Assembly (NCBI RefSeq): GCF_014200455.1
Contig: NZ_JACHBW010000010.1
Location: 246,471 to 310,470 of the forward strand
Direction of reading: 5' to 3'
DNA from: Paraburkholderia bannensis
Lineage (GTDB): Bacteria > Pseudomonadota > Gammaproteobacteria > Burkholderiales > Burkholderiaceae
DNA: 64,000 nucleotides
Shown one piece after another: positions 35,238 through 44,256 of the stretch. The translations under genes were made by a program, and so were the position numbers. Position 1 is the first letter of the stretch. Each line of letters begins with the position of its first letter. A model generated the notes under the pieces. The model saw only the letters and a program-made list of their open reading frames with translations, ran no database searches and had not been told where the DNA came from.

Positions 35238-36382
35238 TTGTGACATCTTCAGCCCAACAGCATTCAACATGGACAAAGGTCCACCTCGACGCGATTCGAG
35301 GCGCCGCGGCATTGATCGTCACGCTAGGCCACGCGCGCGGACTGTTTTTTTCCAGTCTGACCGGAAAGACCGGTTTCCATGAGCTGACCATCGGCGACGA
35401 GGCGGTCATGGTCTTTTTCGTGTTGAGCGGCTACCTCGTGGGCGGCAGTGTCCTGAGGGACATGAGAGCGGGCACGTGGAACTGGTCGTCCTACCTGACC
35501 AAACGTCTTGTGCGGTTATGGGTCGTTCTGGTCCCGGCCGTGTTTATCGGCGTCCTGATCGATTCGATCGGATTTCATTATCTGGCTGGAAGCGGCAGTA
35601 TTTACTCATCTCCGCCTGGACAGATTTATGTTTTGCCTGAGAATGGGAGCCAGATACGCAGCATTCCAGTGATCGCTGGAAATATCCTGTTTCTTCAAAC
35701 AATCTTCGTTCCGACGCTCGGCACTAACGTCACGTTGTGGAGCCTGGCGAACGAATTCTGGTACTACATGCTGTTCCCGATGGGCATGCTGGCGTTCCGC
35801 TATGGCACGGATACGCTTAGCCGGCTCGCGTATGGCGTCGGCATCGCCGTTATCGCCTGGCTAATCGGCGCTCACAACAGCATCTTGTTCCTGACGTGGC
35901 TGTCAGGCGCTGCAATGTCGATATTGCCGCGCCGGATTCCCGCGCGACAGGCAAACCGGGTGGCCTCGATCGCGGGCCTGCTATTTGTGATGTTCTTTCT
36001 CGGCGTCAAAAGGCTTCATCTTCCGCTGTATCTCGCGGAGCTGGCTGTCGCGGTAGCGGTTTGCGCGCTGATCTATGCCGTCAAGTGTCAGACGACGCCG
36101 TGCACATCGCAGCGCTATAGCCGGTTTGCCGACTGGTCCTCAAAGATCTCGTATTCGCTTTATCTGACGCACCTGCCCTTCCTGATTTTGGGGTGTGCGC
36201 TGCTCCATACGCCGTGGCAAATGTCGCCCATGACGCCGGTCCTGCTCGCGAAATTTTCTTTGGATTGCGTTGCGGCGATCGCGTGGGCGACGCTTATCTA
36301 TCACCTGTTCGAATCGAAAACCGATGCGGTTCGCTCCGCGGTGATTTCGATCATGCGCAAGCGGCTCGGAAGCCCATCCTGA
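35234..36382 (+). CDS. Acyltransferase 3 family membrane protein
   Basis: 382 aa, with about ten hydrophobic helices. The N-terminal HLDAIRGAAALIVTLGHARG is the OafA/YrhL-type signature with catalytic His. FFVLSGYLVGG, the RLWVVLVPA arginine region and LWSLANEFWYYMLFP further support it. Such enzymes O-acetylate sugars of O-antigen, exopolysaccharide or Nod factors in the inner membrane. GTG start at 35234; the protein begins 20 residues before the first TM. Its GC content is lower than that of the flanks, and it converges on a carbamoyltransferase, suggesting an acquired glycan-decoration pair. Confidence 0.88.
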   Translation: MIVTSSAQQHSTWTKVHLDAIRGAAALIVTLGHARGLFFSSLTGKTGFHELTIGDEAVMVFFVLSGYLVGGSVLRDMRAGTWNWSSYLTKRLVRLWVVLVPAVFIGVLIDSIGFHYLAGSGSIYSSPPGQIYVLPENGSQIRSIPVIAGNILFLQTIFVPTLGTNVTLWSLANEFWYYMLFPMGMLAFRYGTDTLSRLAYGVGIAVIAWLIGAHNSILFLTWLSGAAMSILPRRIPARQANRVASIAGLLFVMFFLGVKRLHLPLYLAELAVAVAVCALIYAVKCQTTPCTSQRYSRFADWSSKISYSLYLTHLPFLILGCALLHTPWQMSPMTPVLLAKFSLDCVAAIAWATLIYHLFESKTDAVRSAVISIMRKRLGSPS

Positions 36383-36410
36383 GGAAGTTGCCTCGCGGTT
36401 CCCGGTTGTG

Positions 36411-36443
36411 TTCTGGCGGCAAGTATTTCGCTCGCCGCCAGAA
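36411..36443. terminator. Terminator between acyltransferase and carbamoyltransferase
   Basis: TTCTGGCGGC (36411-36420) pairs perfectly with GCCGCCAGAA (36434-36443) around a 13-nt loop, between convergent stops at 36382 and 36501. Confidence 0.7.
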
Positions 36444-36500
36444 TCACGCGAAGGCCCTCTGGATATTGCTTCGCCAGAGCGCCTTGTTTCGCGCATCAGG

Positions 36501-38210
36501 CTAGACGTTCTTCGTCACCAGGAACGGGCCGATCTGCAATCGCACCAGCCCTGAGCGGCGCAGTACCTCGATGGCGTCGGCTGGCGAATGGACGAGCGGC
36601 AGCCCATGCAGGTTCAGCGAGGTGTTGAGCAGCGCGCCCACGCCCGTCTTGCTGCGGAACAGATCGATAAGCGCCCAGTAATCCGGATTGCCTTCGCGCG
36701 TCACCACCTGCGGACGGACGGTCTTGTCGTAGGGATGCACGCCTGCAGACAGTGAGTTCGCGCCCAGTTCCGTCGTATCGAAGGACAGAATCATATAGGG
36801 CGCCGGCGTGCCCTTGGCGTTGATCAGATAGTCGCTTTCGGACTCCGCCTGAAGGGAACTGGCGAACGGCATCCAGAAATCGCGGCTCTTGATCATCTTG
36901 TTGATGGTCTGGATGATCGACGAATTGCGCGGATCGGCCAGGATAGCGCGATTGCCGAGCGAGCGCGCGCCGAATTCCTCGCGCCCGGCAAAGCGGGCCA
37001 CCACTTCGCCATTGGTCAGGCATTCGACGACCGCCGCATTGATATCGGCGGGCTTTTCGACCGTGGCGAAGCCCTCGTCCTGCAACGGCTTCAGCGCCTC
37101 GGCGATGGTTGCCTCGCTCCATTCGGGACCGAGATAGAAGCCTTTGAGCGGCGCCACGCTCTTGCCGCCGCGACGCTGCGCCACCGCCTGATAGGCAGCG
37201 CCGATGGCGTTGGTTTCGTCGCCACAAGAGGGGAAGATATAGAGGCTGTCGACCTCGTCCAGCTCCAGGATCATCTTGTTGGCCTTCACATTCATGAAGA
37301 CCCCGCCCGAGCAGACCAGATCGCGGATACCGGTTTGCGCGATGGCGCGACGCGCCAGCTCGCACATCATGTGCTCGACGAACAACTGCGCGCCGGCCAT
37401 CATCGCATCGAAGCGCTCCTCGAAGAAGATCGCCTCCAGGGTCTTCTGCATGTGCATCACATGCGGAACCCCGGCGCGACGCCGCCACACCGGCTTGCCC
37501 GATTCATCCCATTCGAACAGCGCGCACATCTTTTCGCAGATGCGCTTTGCTGCCGCCGGCGAAGCATAGGGCGCCATGCCCATCAGCTTGTATTCGTGCT
37601 CGTCGGGCACCATGCCGGTCATGTAGGTGACGAGACCATAGACCATGCCGATGGAGTGGCTCCAATCGACGCTGTACAGGCGTTTGATCGCGCCGTCGGT
37701 GCCGACGCCGATGGTGCAGCAGAGTCCGTCGCCCGCGCCGTCGACGGTAATCACCAGCACAGGTTTGTCATAGAAGCCGCTGCCATGGTAAGCGGTAGCC
37801 GCATGGCAGGAATGATGCTCGTAGGTTTTCAGCTTCTTTTCCGGAAAACCCAATTCGACATAGGCGCGGATACGTGCTTCGCGGCGACGCTTTTGCTCGG
37901 CGGCGAAGATCGGCGAATGGCGCAGCCATTCTTTCACGCGCCCTTTCCACTGGCCCGCTTCGCGAAATGCCGCGATGGTCTGTTCGCGGTTGCGCGGTTT
38001 GAACGGGGTCAGATTGGCGAGCGCCACCTCGTCGATATCGTCCGGCGTGAGATTATGTTCGGCCAGCAATTTGGCGATGGCCTGCCTGGGCACGCCGAAA
38101 TAATTTTTGGTCCGGCTCGGCCGTTCCTCCTGCAATGCGAAGAGGCTGCCATCTTCCTTATAAAGACAGGCCGCGGCATTGTGCGAATCTGATATGCCGA
38201 GAATGATCAA
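36501..38210 (-). CDS. NodU/CmcH-family carbamoyltransferase
   Basis: 569 aa, the full family length. N-terminal Kae1-like domain (about 1-340) starts MIILGISDSHNAAACLYKED and has the metal-binding EHHSCHAATAY and the ITVDGAGDG phosphate loop. The C-terminal YrdC-like carbamoyl-binding domain has REEFGARSLGNRAILADPR. These enzymes make carbamoyl-adenylate from carbamoyl phosphate and ATP and transfer the carbamoyl group to a hydroxyl on a sugar or natural product. With the convergent acyltransferase and adjacent LPS genes, carbamoylation of a surface glycan is likely (inference). Confidence 0.92.
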   Translation of the reverse strand: MIILGISDSHNAAACLYKEDGSLFALQEERPSRTKNYFGVPRQAIAKLLAEHNLTPDDIDEVALANLTPFKPRNREQTIAAFREAGQWKGRVKEWLRHSPIFAAEQKRRREARIRAYVELGFPEKKLKTYEHHSCHAATAYHGSGFYDKPVLVITVDGAGDGLCCTIGVGTDGAIKRLYSVDWSHSIGMVYGLVTYMTGMVPDEHEYKLMGMAPYASPAAAKRICEKMCALFEWDESGKPVWRRRAGVPHVMHMQKTLEAIFFEERFDAMMAGAQLFVEHMMCELARRAIAQTGIRDLVCSGGVFMNVKANKMILELDEVDSLYIFPSCGDETNAIGAAYQAVAQRRGGKSVAPLKGFYLGPEWSEATIAEALKPLQDEGFATVEKPADINAAVVECLTNGEVVARFAGREEFGARSLGNRAILADPRNSSIIQTINKMIKSRDFWMPFASSLQAESESDYLINAKGTPAPYMILSFDTTELGANSLSAGVHPYDKTVRPQVVTREGNPDYWALIDLFRSKTGVGALLNTSLNLHGLPLVHSPADAIEVLRRSGLVRLQIGPFLVTKNV

Positions 38211-38789
38211 AGTCCCGACTCCCCGTTTAATTAGCGTTGTGGTTGATCAGCCCCACGATGGGGGATCAGTAAGACGTGTAAGTGATCGACGAAAATCGAC
38301 CAGCTTTTGAATATACCAAAGATCGCAGGCGGCGCGGTGACAGCGCCGGACGCCTTGCCAGGCACGCGCTTGTGGCAAACGTTTCACTGTTGCGTCACAG
38401 TGAACGGGCAGCAAAAAAATGCGGGATCCTACGGGATTGGCGGCGGCAAAAAACGAAAAGGGTTGCTATTAGGCTTTGGCGAGATACTCAAGCGCGTGCA
38501 TTATCTGTCGGATCTAATTTTGCCGATAAAAATGCAGGCACGTTACGCCCTGTCCCAGGGACTACTGACTTCGCCGGCCTGAAAATGCCGCAGCACGAAT
38601 CCTCAGCAGCCCTGAATTCCATCGCGACGCCACCAATTTGAAATCAGGGCTGAACGCAAACCTCGGATCGCCTCGTCCACCGCAAACGGGTTAACGGCAC
38701 CAAACTCGCGAAGAACAGGGGCAAACCGCAATTTCGCTGAAGCGAACGCACAGCGCTTGCCCGCCTGCAACGCACGAGCGCCCCTGAAC
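38211..38789. other. AT-richer intergenic region before carbamoyltransferase and after waaA
   Basis: 579 bp without a convincing gene. It contains a hairpin TGATC-AG-CCCC / GGGG-GATCA at 38244-38268, close to the carbamoyltransferase start, which could be an operator or leader structure. A 91-codon ORF on the + strand has no ribosome site or family features. Low GC relative to neighbours suggests it arrived with the carbamoyltransferase. Confidence 0.5.
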
Positions 38790-40109
38790 TCAAATGCTGG
38801 CCACCAGTGCCTGCACGACATCCACGGTGCGCGCGGTCGCGCCACGGTGACGGGCCGCGAAAGCCGACGCCGCCGCGCCCATCGTCACGCGGCGCGGCGT
38901 GTCCTCGAACAGCTCGCGCAGGGCGCGCGCGAGATCGGCGGGGTTCTGCACCTGCAGCGCCGCGCCCGCTGCCATCGCATCGGCGCTCGCCTGGGTGAAG
39001 TTGAACACGTGCGGGCCGATCAGCACCGGGGTGCCCACGGCACAGGCCTCGATCAGATTTTGTCCGCCCAGCGGCAGCAAACTTCCGCCGATGAACGCCA
39101 GATCGGCGGCTGCGTAATATGCGCCCATTTCGCCCATCGAATCGCCCAGCAGCACATTCACGTCCTGCGCCAGCGCCGGCACACCGGCCTGCTCTTGCAC
39201 CGATGCCGCCGGCACTGTGGGCACCGTCGGCATCCATTGCGAGCGCCGTTCGAGCGTGAAGCCCCTGCGCGCGACCAGCGCGGCAACTTCGTCGAAGCGC
39301 TGCGGATGGCGCGGCACGAGAATCAGCAGCGCGTCCGGTACATTCAGCGCGGCGAACGCATCCAGCACGAGTTCCTCCTCGCCTTCGCGCGTGCTGGCCG
39401 CGACCCACACGGGCCGCGTGCCGATCGCGCGACGCCAGTCGCGGCCGCGCGCGACCAGTGCGGGCGGGCTCGCCATATCGAACTTGAGATTGCCCAGCAC
39501 CGCCACGTTGCGCGCACCGAGAGAAGCGAGACGCTCAGCATCGGACGGGCTCTGCGCCAGCACGCGCGTAAAGCCGCCGAACACCTCGCGCGCGCTGTCG
39601 CCGAACTTCGCCGCGCGTTTGAACGAACGCGCCGACATGCGCGCGTTGGTCAGCACCAGCGGCACGTCGGCGCGCTTGCATTCGTCGATGAGCGTAGGCC
39701 ACACCTCGGTCTCCATCACGAGGCCAAGCGACGGACGCCATGCGCGCAGAAAGCGGCGCACGGCATGCGGCATGTCATACGGCAGATAGCAGCGCAGCAC
39801 GCGATCGCCGAACAGTTGCTCGCCGGTCGCACGGCCACCCGGGGTCATGTGCGTGAGCAGAATGCGCGCGTCCGGGCGCGCCGCCAGCAACGCATCGACC
39901 AGCGGTTGCGCCGCGCGCGTCTCGCCCACCGACACCGCATGCACCCAGATCAGCGGCGTGTCGTCTTCGGGCAGGCGACCGGCGCTGTGTCCAAAGCGCT
40001 CGCACACATGTTCGCGATAGCCGCGCTCGCGCCGCGAACGGATCATCAGCCGCAGCACCGCGAGCGGCGCGATCAGCCACCAGAGCGCGCGATAAATGGC
40101 CCTTAGCAT
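38790..40109 (-). CDS. waaA: 3-deoxy-D-manno-octulosonic acid transferase
   Basis: 439 aa. Transfers Kdo from CMP-Kdo to lipid IVA at the inner membrane. An N-terminal membrane anchor (MLRAIYRALWWLIAPLAVLRL) precedes a GT30/GT-B fold with WVHAVSVGETRAAQPL, METEVWPTLIDECKR, and the C-terminal FIGGSLLPLGGQNLIEACAVG. It is upstream (46 bp) of the Kdo hydroxylase on the same strand order kdoO-waaA, indicating a core-LPS operon. Confidence 0.96.
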   Translation of the reverse strand: MLRAIYRALWWLIAPLAVLRLMIRSRRERGYREHVCERFGHSAGRLPEDDTPLIWVHAVSVGETRAAQPLVDALLAARPDARILLTHMTPGGRATGEQLFGDRVLRCYLPYDMPHAVRRFLRAWRPSLGLVMETEVWPTLIDECKRADVPLVLTNARMSARSFKRAAKFGDSAREVFGGFTRVLAQSPSDAERLASLGARNVAVLGNLKFDMASPPALVARGRDWRRAIGTRPVWVAASTREGEEELVLDAFAALNVPDALLILVPRHPQRFDEVAALVARRGFTLERRSQWMPTVPTVPAASVQEQAGVPALAQDVNVLLGDSMGEMGAYYAAADLAFIGGSLLPLGGQNLIEACAVGTPVLIGPHVFNFTQASADAMAAGAALQVQNPADLARALRELFEDTPRRVTMGAAASAFAARHRGATARTVDVVQALVASI

Positions 40110-40155
40110 CGGGCCTCCGCTAACACACCGCGTACGCGTTCGCTCATCGTCGATA

Positions 40156-41040
40156 TCAAACCAGTTCCTTGCCCTTGAGGCGTTGCAGGATGCCGAGCGG
40201 CGCCCATTCCGGATGCACCATGTCTTTCGCGGGCAGGAAGAAGGTCTGCTCCATCATGAACTGGCCGGACATCACCGCGTGCGAGGTGTGATCGGAGAAG
40301 CACACCCAGACCGAACCCGGCGGAAAATTGATGGTTTGCTGCGGGCAGCTCTTCTGATAGTCGAGATCGGCCTTCATGCCGTCGTGCAGATTGAGCATCA
40401 GATGGTCGTACTCGCTGCGCGGCGACTTGGTGATATGCAGCAGATTCTGCAACCACGCCGAGCCCGGCATCTGCGGCTTGATGTTGGGCAGAAAGCGCTT
40501 TGCCATGTCCTCGAACGGCTCGCCCACGCGCCACACGCGCGGCGCGCCGTTGGGATTGATGTTCGTGAACACGCGCAGGATGCGCTCGCCGTAGTTCGGG
40601 CGCGACGGGAACGCGTCCACGTGCAGGCGCGAATCGTCCTTGCGCCACGAGGTTTCGCGCGTTTCCACCTTGTGCAGACGCAGGCTGGTGGGCGCGACGC
40701 GCAGCTTGCCGATGTATTCGGGAAAGAGGCCGTCGACGAGCGAGCGCGCGCACGACTGGTAACGCGCGATCAGCGCGCGTACCGCCGACTGCTGCACCGT
40801 GTCGCCGAGCACGCCATGCAGCGCGCCGCCATTCGGATCGAGGCTGATGTTCTTGCGGCTGGGATCGGCAATGGCCGGATCGAGCAGCGCGCGCTCGCCA
40901 CCCTCGATGGCGAATTCCAGCTTGGGAAAGTACAGCACCTTGCCCTGCTCGACGGCGTCGAGCAGTTGCTCGCGCGGCATGGGCAGCGATTGCCCTTGCC
41001 AGTCCGCGGAAGTGATTTCGATGATCTGGGATTCGTTCAT
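40156..41040 (-). CDS. kdoO: Kdo hydroxylase (Fe(II)/2-oxoglutarate dioxygenase)
   Basis: 294 aa. The family hydroxylates Kdo at C3 to Ko (D-glycero-D-talo-octulosonic acid) in lipid A-bound core, a modification known from Burkholderia and Yersinia. The probable facial triad is visible in LHVDAFPSRPNYGERILRVF (His, Asp) and DHTSHAVMSGQF (distal His). Start at 41040 (MNESQIIEI), preceded by AGGGGCG. An in-frame extension to 41130 is Arg-rich and unlikely. Located directly upstream of waaA, whose product provides the substrate. Confidence 0.92.
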   Translation of the reverse strand: MNESQIIEITSADWQGQSLPMPREQLLDAVEQGKVLYFPKLEFAIEGGERALLDPAIADPSRKNISLDPNGGALHGVLGDTVQQSAVRALIARYQSCARSLVDGLFPEYIGKLRVAPTSLRLHKVETRETSWRKDDSRLHVDAFPSRPNYGERILRVFTNINPNGAPRVWRVGEPFEDMAKRFLPNIKPQMPGSAWLQNLLHITKSPRSEYDHLMLNLHDGMKADLDYQKSCPQQTINFPPGSVWVCFSDHTSHAVMSGQFMMEQTFFLPAKDMVHPEWAPLGILQRLKGKELV

Positions 41041-41296
41041 GGTCGCCCCTGGAAGCGATGGATCTGGATGCCCGGTGCGGTGTTTGCGGCGGCGTGTCCG
41101 GCATGGCGTCGCGTTTGAGGTTGGCCGCACCCGAGGCTCGGGGTGCGCGCTGTCGCGCGCCGACCCTTATACCGTGCGGGCCGCGAGGCGCGCCTTGATG
41201 CGCCGCAGCCCGTCAGGCCTTTCCGACAAAGTAGCTGGAGCACGTTGCCGCACCCCACGCTGTCACGACAGGCTCACAACGTGCTCACCAACAAGC

Positions 41297-42298
41297 TCAC
41301 AACAGGCCGAAGCCCGCGAGCGCGCTTTTGACCTGGGCAAGCGTGGGCGGCTGCCCCGCGGTGCCAAGATTGACGACATTCGGCGACCAGTAGCCGCCGG
41401 TGCGCCAGGCGGTCGCGAAATTGTACAACTCGACGGTGGGGCGCTTCAGCGCCGCCGCGATGTGGACGAGACCGGTATCGACGCCCACCGTCGCGGCCGC
41501 GCCGTCGATCAAACCGACCACCGCAGGCAGCGAGAGCTTCGGCGGCACGATGGCCGCTTCGCCGAACTCGCGCGCGAGGCGCTCGCTCGTCGCCCGCTCG
41601 GCGTCGCTGCCCCACGGCAGCACCAGCGACGCGCCGCGGCGCACCAGCGCCTGGCCCAGCTCGATCCAGTGCGCGTCGGGCCATTGCTTGTCGGCGCGGG
41701 AAGTTGCGTGCACGAACACCACATAGGGCACCGGCAGGTTCAGGCCGAGGCCCGCCAGCGCCTGCGCGGCGCGATAGGTGTCGATGCCGAAATCGATCTC
41801 GTCCTGCGCAGAGGGCAGCGGCGGCGGCAGTTCGAGCGCGCCCGCCACGAGCTGGCGCGTGCGCTCGACCACATGGGTGCGCGGCTCGATGCGGATCGAG
41901 CGGTCGTAGAAGAAGCGCACGGGCCATTCGTAGCCCGCGCCGTCCGTGCGGTTGCCCAGGCCCACCAGCGGCCCGCGCGCCCAGCTCGCCACCCAGGCGG
42001 TCTTGATGAGACCCTGGCAGTCGATCACGAGGTCGTATTTCTCGGCGGCCAGCGCCCGGCGGAACGCGCCGATTTCGCGCCAGTTTTCCGCCGACAGCAG
42101 CCGTTTGCGCCAGCGGCGCAGCGAAAACGGAATCGCGCGGCGCACGCCGTGCACCAGCTCGACGAGCGACTGGAAGCTTTCCTCGACGAGCCAGTCGATC
42201 TGCGCGTCGGGATACCGCCGCCGGATGTCGGCGATGGCGGGCATGTTGTGGACGACGTCGCCAAGCGACGACACGCGCACGATAAGGATCTTTTGCAC
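41297..42298 (-). CDS. waaC: Lipopolysaccharide heptosyltransferase I
   Basis: 333 aa from the GTG at 42298 (reading M/V-QKILIVRVSSLGDVVHN); a TTG 6 bp upstream is the alternative. Adds the first L-glycero-D-manno-heptose to Kdo. GT9 family: N-terminal SSLGDVVHNMPAI, ADP-heptose-binding VGVDTGLVHIAAALKRPTVELY, and VFVHATSRADKQWPDAHW. Followed by 256 bp before kdoO. Confidence 0.94.
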   Translation of the reverse strand: MQKILIVRVSSLGDVVHNMPAIADIRRRYPDAQIDWLVEESFQSLVELVHGVRRAIPFSLRRWRKRLLSAENWREIGAFRRALAAEKYDLVIDCQGLIKTAWVASWARGPLVGLGNRTDGAGYEWPVRFFYDRSIRIEPRTHVVERTRQLVAGALELPPPLPSAQDEIDFGIDTYRAAQALAGLGLNLPVPYVVFVHATSRADKQWPDAHWIELGQALVRRGASLVLPWGSDAERATSERLAREFGEAAIVPPKLSLPAVVGLIDGAAATVGVDTGLVHIAAALKRPTVELYNFATAWRTGGYWSPNVVNLGTAGQPPTLAQVKSALAGFGLL

Positions 42299-42547
42299 GC
42301 TCAAGGCAAACTCGGGCTGATTCAGCGGGACGGGTTAAAAAGGTGCGCAATTTTAGCGCGCCGCGGGGAGTTGAGCGAAAAAGCGGGGGAAAAGTGCGGA
42401 TATAAGCACCGGAACTGCCTTCCCTACCCTTTCGCGAAGCGAAGCGGCCACGCAAAACGGTTGCCGCAAAACGCCGCGGCGCCGGGCGGAGAAAACCGCA
42501 CGGCGCCGCTGGAACTTCCAATCAGACGCCTGAGCGCCTGACAACAC

Positions 42548-43942
42548 TTAGAACGGCAGCTTCGCGTCCGGCTTTTCGGCAAGGATCACGCGCTTGAAGT
42601 CGGCCTGGATGCGCGCGAGCGCCGCTTCGCTGTCGGCTTCGAAGCGCATCACGACCACCGGCGTGGTGTTCGACGAACGCGCCAGACCGAAACCGTCCGG
42701 GTATTCCACGCGCAGGCCGTCGATGGTGATGACTTCGTCGGCGCCCGTGAACTTCGCGTTCTGCTGGAGCTTGCCGATCAGCGCGAAGTTTTCGCCTTCT
42801 TCGAGCTTCAGTTGCAGTTCCGGCGTGGCCGTCGAGTTCGGCAGGTCGTTGAGCAGCTTGCTCGGGTCCTGCACGCGCGCGAGGATTTCGAGCAGGCGCG
42901 CGCCCGTGTAGAGACCGTCGTCGAAGCCGTACCAGCGGTCCTTGAAGAACACATGGCCGCTCATTTCGCCTGCCAGCGGGGCGCCGGTTTCGCGCAGCTT
43001 CGCCTTCACGAGCGAGTGGCCGGTCTTCCACATCAGCGGCTCGCCGCCCTTGGCCTTGACCCACTTCGCGAGGTTGCGCGTGCACTTGACGTCGTAAATG
43101 ATCTGCTTGCCCGGGTTGCGCGAGAGCACTTCCTCGGCGAACAACATGAGTTGACGGTCCGGGTAAATGATCTGGCCGTCCTTGGTCACCACGCCCAGAC
43201 GGTCGCCGTCGCCGTCGAAGGCGAAGCCGATTTCGGCGTCGGTTTCCTTGAGCGCGCGGATCACGTCCTGAAGGTTTTCCGGGTGCGCCGGATCCGGGTG
43301 GTGGTTCGGGAAGTTGCCGTCCACTTCCGTGAACAGCTCGACCAGCTCGCAGCCCATTGCCTTGAACAGACGCGGCGCAAGTTCTCCCGCCACGCCGTTG
43401 CCGGTATCGACCACGATCTTCAGCGGGCGTGCGAGCTTCACGTCGCCGACGATGCGCGCGATGTATTCATCGGCGATGTCGTAATCGGCATAGGTGCCTG
43501 CGCCGGTTTCGAAACGTTGATCGACGATGCGCTGATAGAGCGCCTGGATCTGCTCGCCGTAAATGGCCTTGCCGCGCAGGACCATCTTGAAGCCGTTGTA
43601 GTCGGGCGGGTTGTGGCTGCCCGTGACGACGATGCAGGAATCGACGCTGCGCTCGCCCGTGGGCAGGTTCAGCGGCACGCTCGCCGCGAAATAGCCCACC
43701 GGCGTGGGGACCATGCCGACATTGACGACGTCCACGCCCGCGGCGCGCAGGCCGTCTGCGAGCGCCTGGGAGAGATCGGGCCCCGAGAGGCGGCCGTCGC
43801 GCGCGATCACCACCGCGTCGCCGCCTTGCGCACGTACCTCGCTGCCAAACGCCTGGCCGATGGCGCGTGCCGTATCCGTGTCGAGCGTCTTGCCGATCAC
43901 GCCGCGAATGTCATAGGCCTTGAAAATCGATTGAGAAATCAT
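42548..43942 (-). CDS. Phosphomannomutase/phosphoglucomutase
   Basis: 464 aa alpha-D-phosphohexomutase (ManB/AlgC type), interconverting hexose-6- and hexose-1-phosphate for GDP-mannose/LPS/exopolysaccharide precursors. Catalytic phosphoserine loop TGSHNPPDYNGFK (about residue 105), metal loop DGDGDRLG, sugar-binding GEMSGHVFF and the C-terminal phosphate loop RSSNTTP. Start at 43942 (MISQSIFKAYDIRG); an in-frame extension to 44011 is not conserved. Confidence 0.94.
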   Translation of the reverse strand: MISQSIFKAYDIRGVIGKTLDTDTARAIGQAFGSEVRAQGGDAVVIARDGRLSGPDLSQALADGLRAAGVDVVNVGMVPTPVGYFAASVPLNLPTGERSVDSCIVVTGSHNPPDYNGFKMVLRGKAIYGEQIQALYQRIVDQRFETGAGTYADYDIADEYIARIVGDVKLARPLKIVVDTGNGVAGELAPRLFKAMGCELVELFTEVDGNFPNHHPDPAHPENLQDVIRALKETDAEIGFAFDGDGDRLGVVTKDGQIIYPDRQLMLFAEEVLSRNPGKQIIYDVKCTRNLAKWVKAKGGEPLMWKTGHSLVKAKLRETGAPLAGEMSGHVFFKDRWYGFDDGLYTGARLLEILARVQDPSKLLNDLPNSTATPELQLKLEEGENFALIGKLQQNAKFTGADEVITIDGLRVEYPDGFGLARSSNTTPVVVMRFEADSEAALARIQADFKRVILAEKPDAKLPF

Positions 43943-44256
43943 GATGAGGCTCACCGTGCGATGGAAAGTCGGGGGATCTATTCGTAACATGATTTGATAC
44001 CGGAACGGCACCGGCAGTTACGAAAAGAGGGATCCGTTACAAACTATAATTGCGGATTTTCGGCGTCCGCCGAAGGTTACGCACCCATTTTAATGCCCCG
44101 CCGTTTCTTCCAGAAGACAAAATCCGCGCGCGCTCTGGCGGCTGCTTTGGCGCCCACCTTGGGGACGCCGGAATCCGCTTCGCATTACGCGGCGCAGACT
44201 TCAACCCTACTCGCGCGCACGCCGTGTGCCCGATCGTTCGTTCGCGCGGGCTCCCT
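43943..44256. promoter_or_regulatory. Divergent region, mutase / flippase
   Basis: 314 bp. A perfect -10 hexamer TATAAT at 44045-44050 points rightward, about 205 bp ahead of the flippase start; the matching -35 is weak. The reading frame of the flippase is open from near 44050, so an N-terminally longer product cannot be fully excluded, but the extra sequence has no membrane or family character. Confidence 0.4.

Noticed and set aside
38307..38582. 91-codon ORF on the + strand upstream of the carbamoyltransferase
   Set aside because: No Shine-Dalgarno, no domain-like composition, and it lies in AT-rich intergenic DNA.
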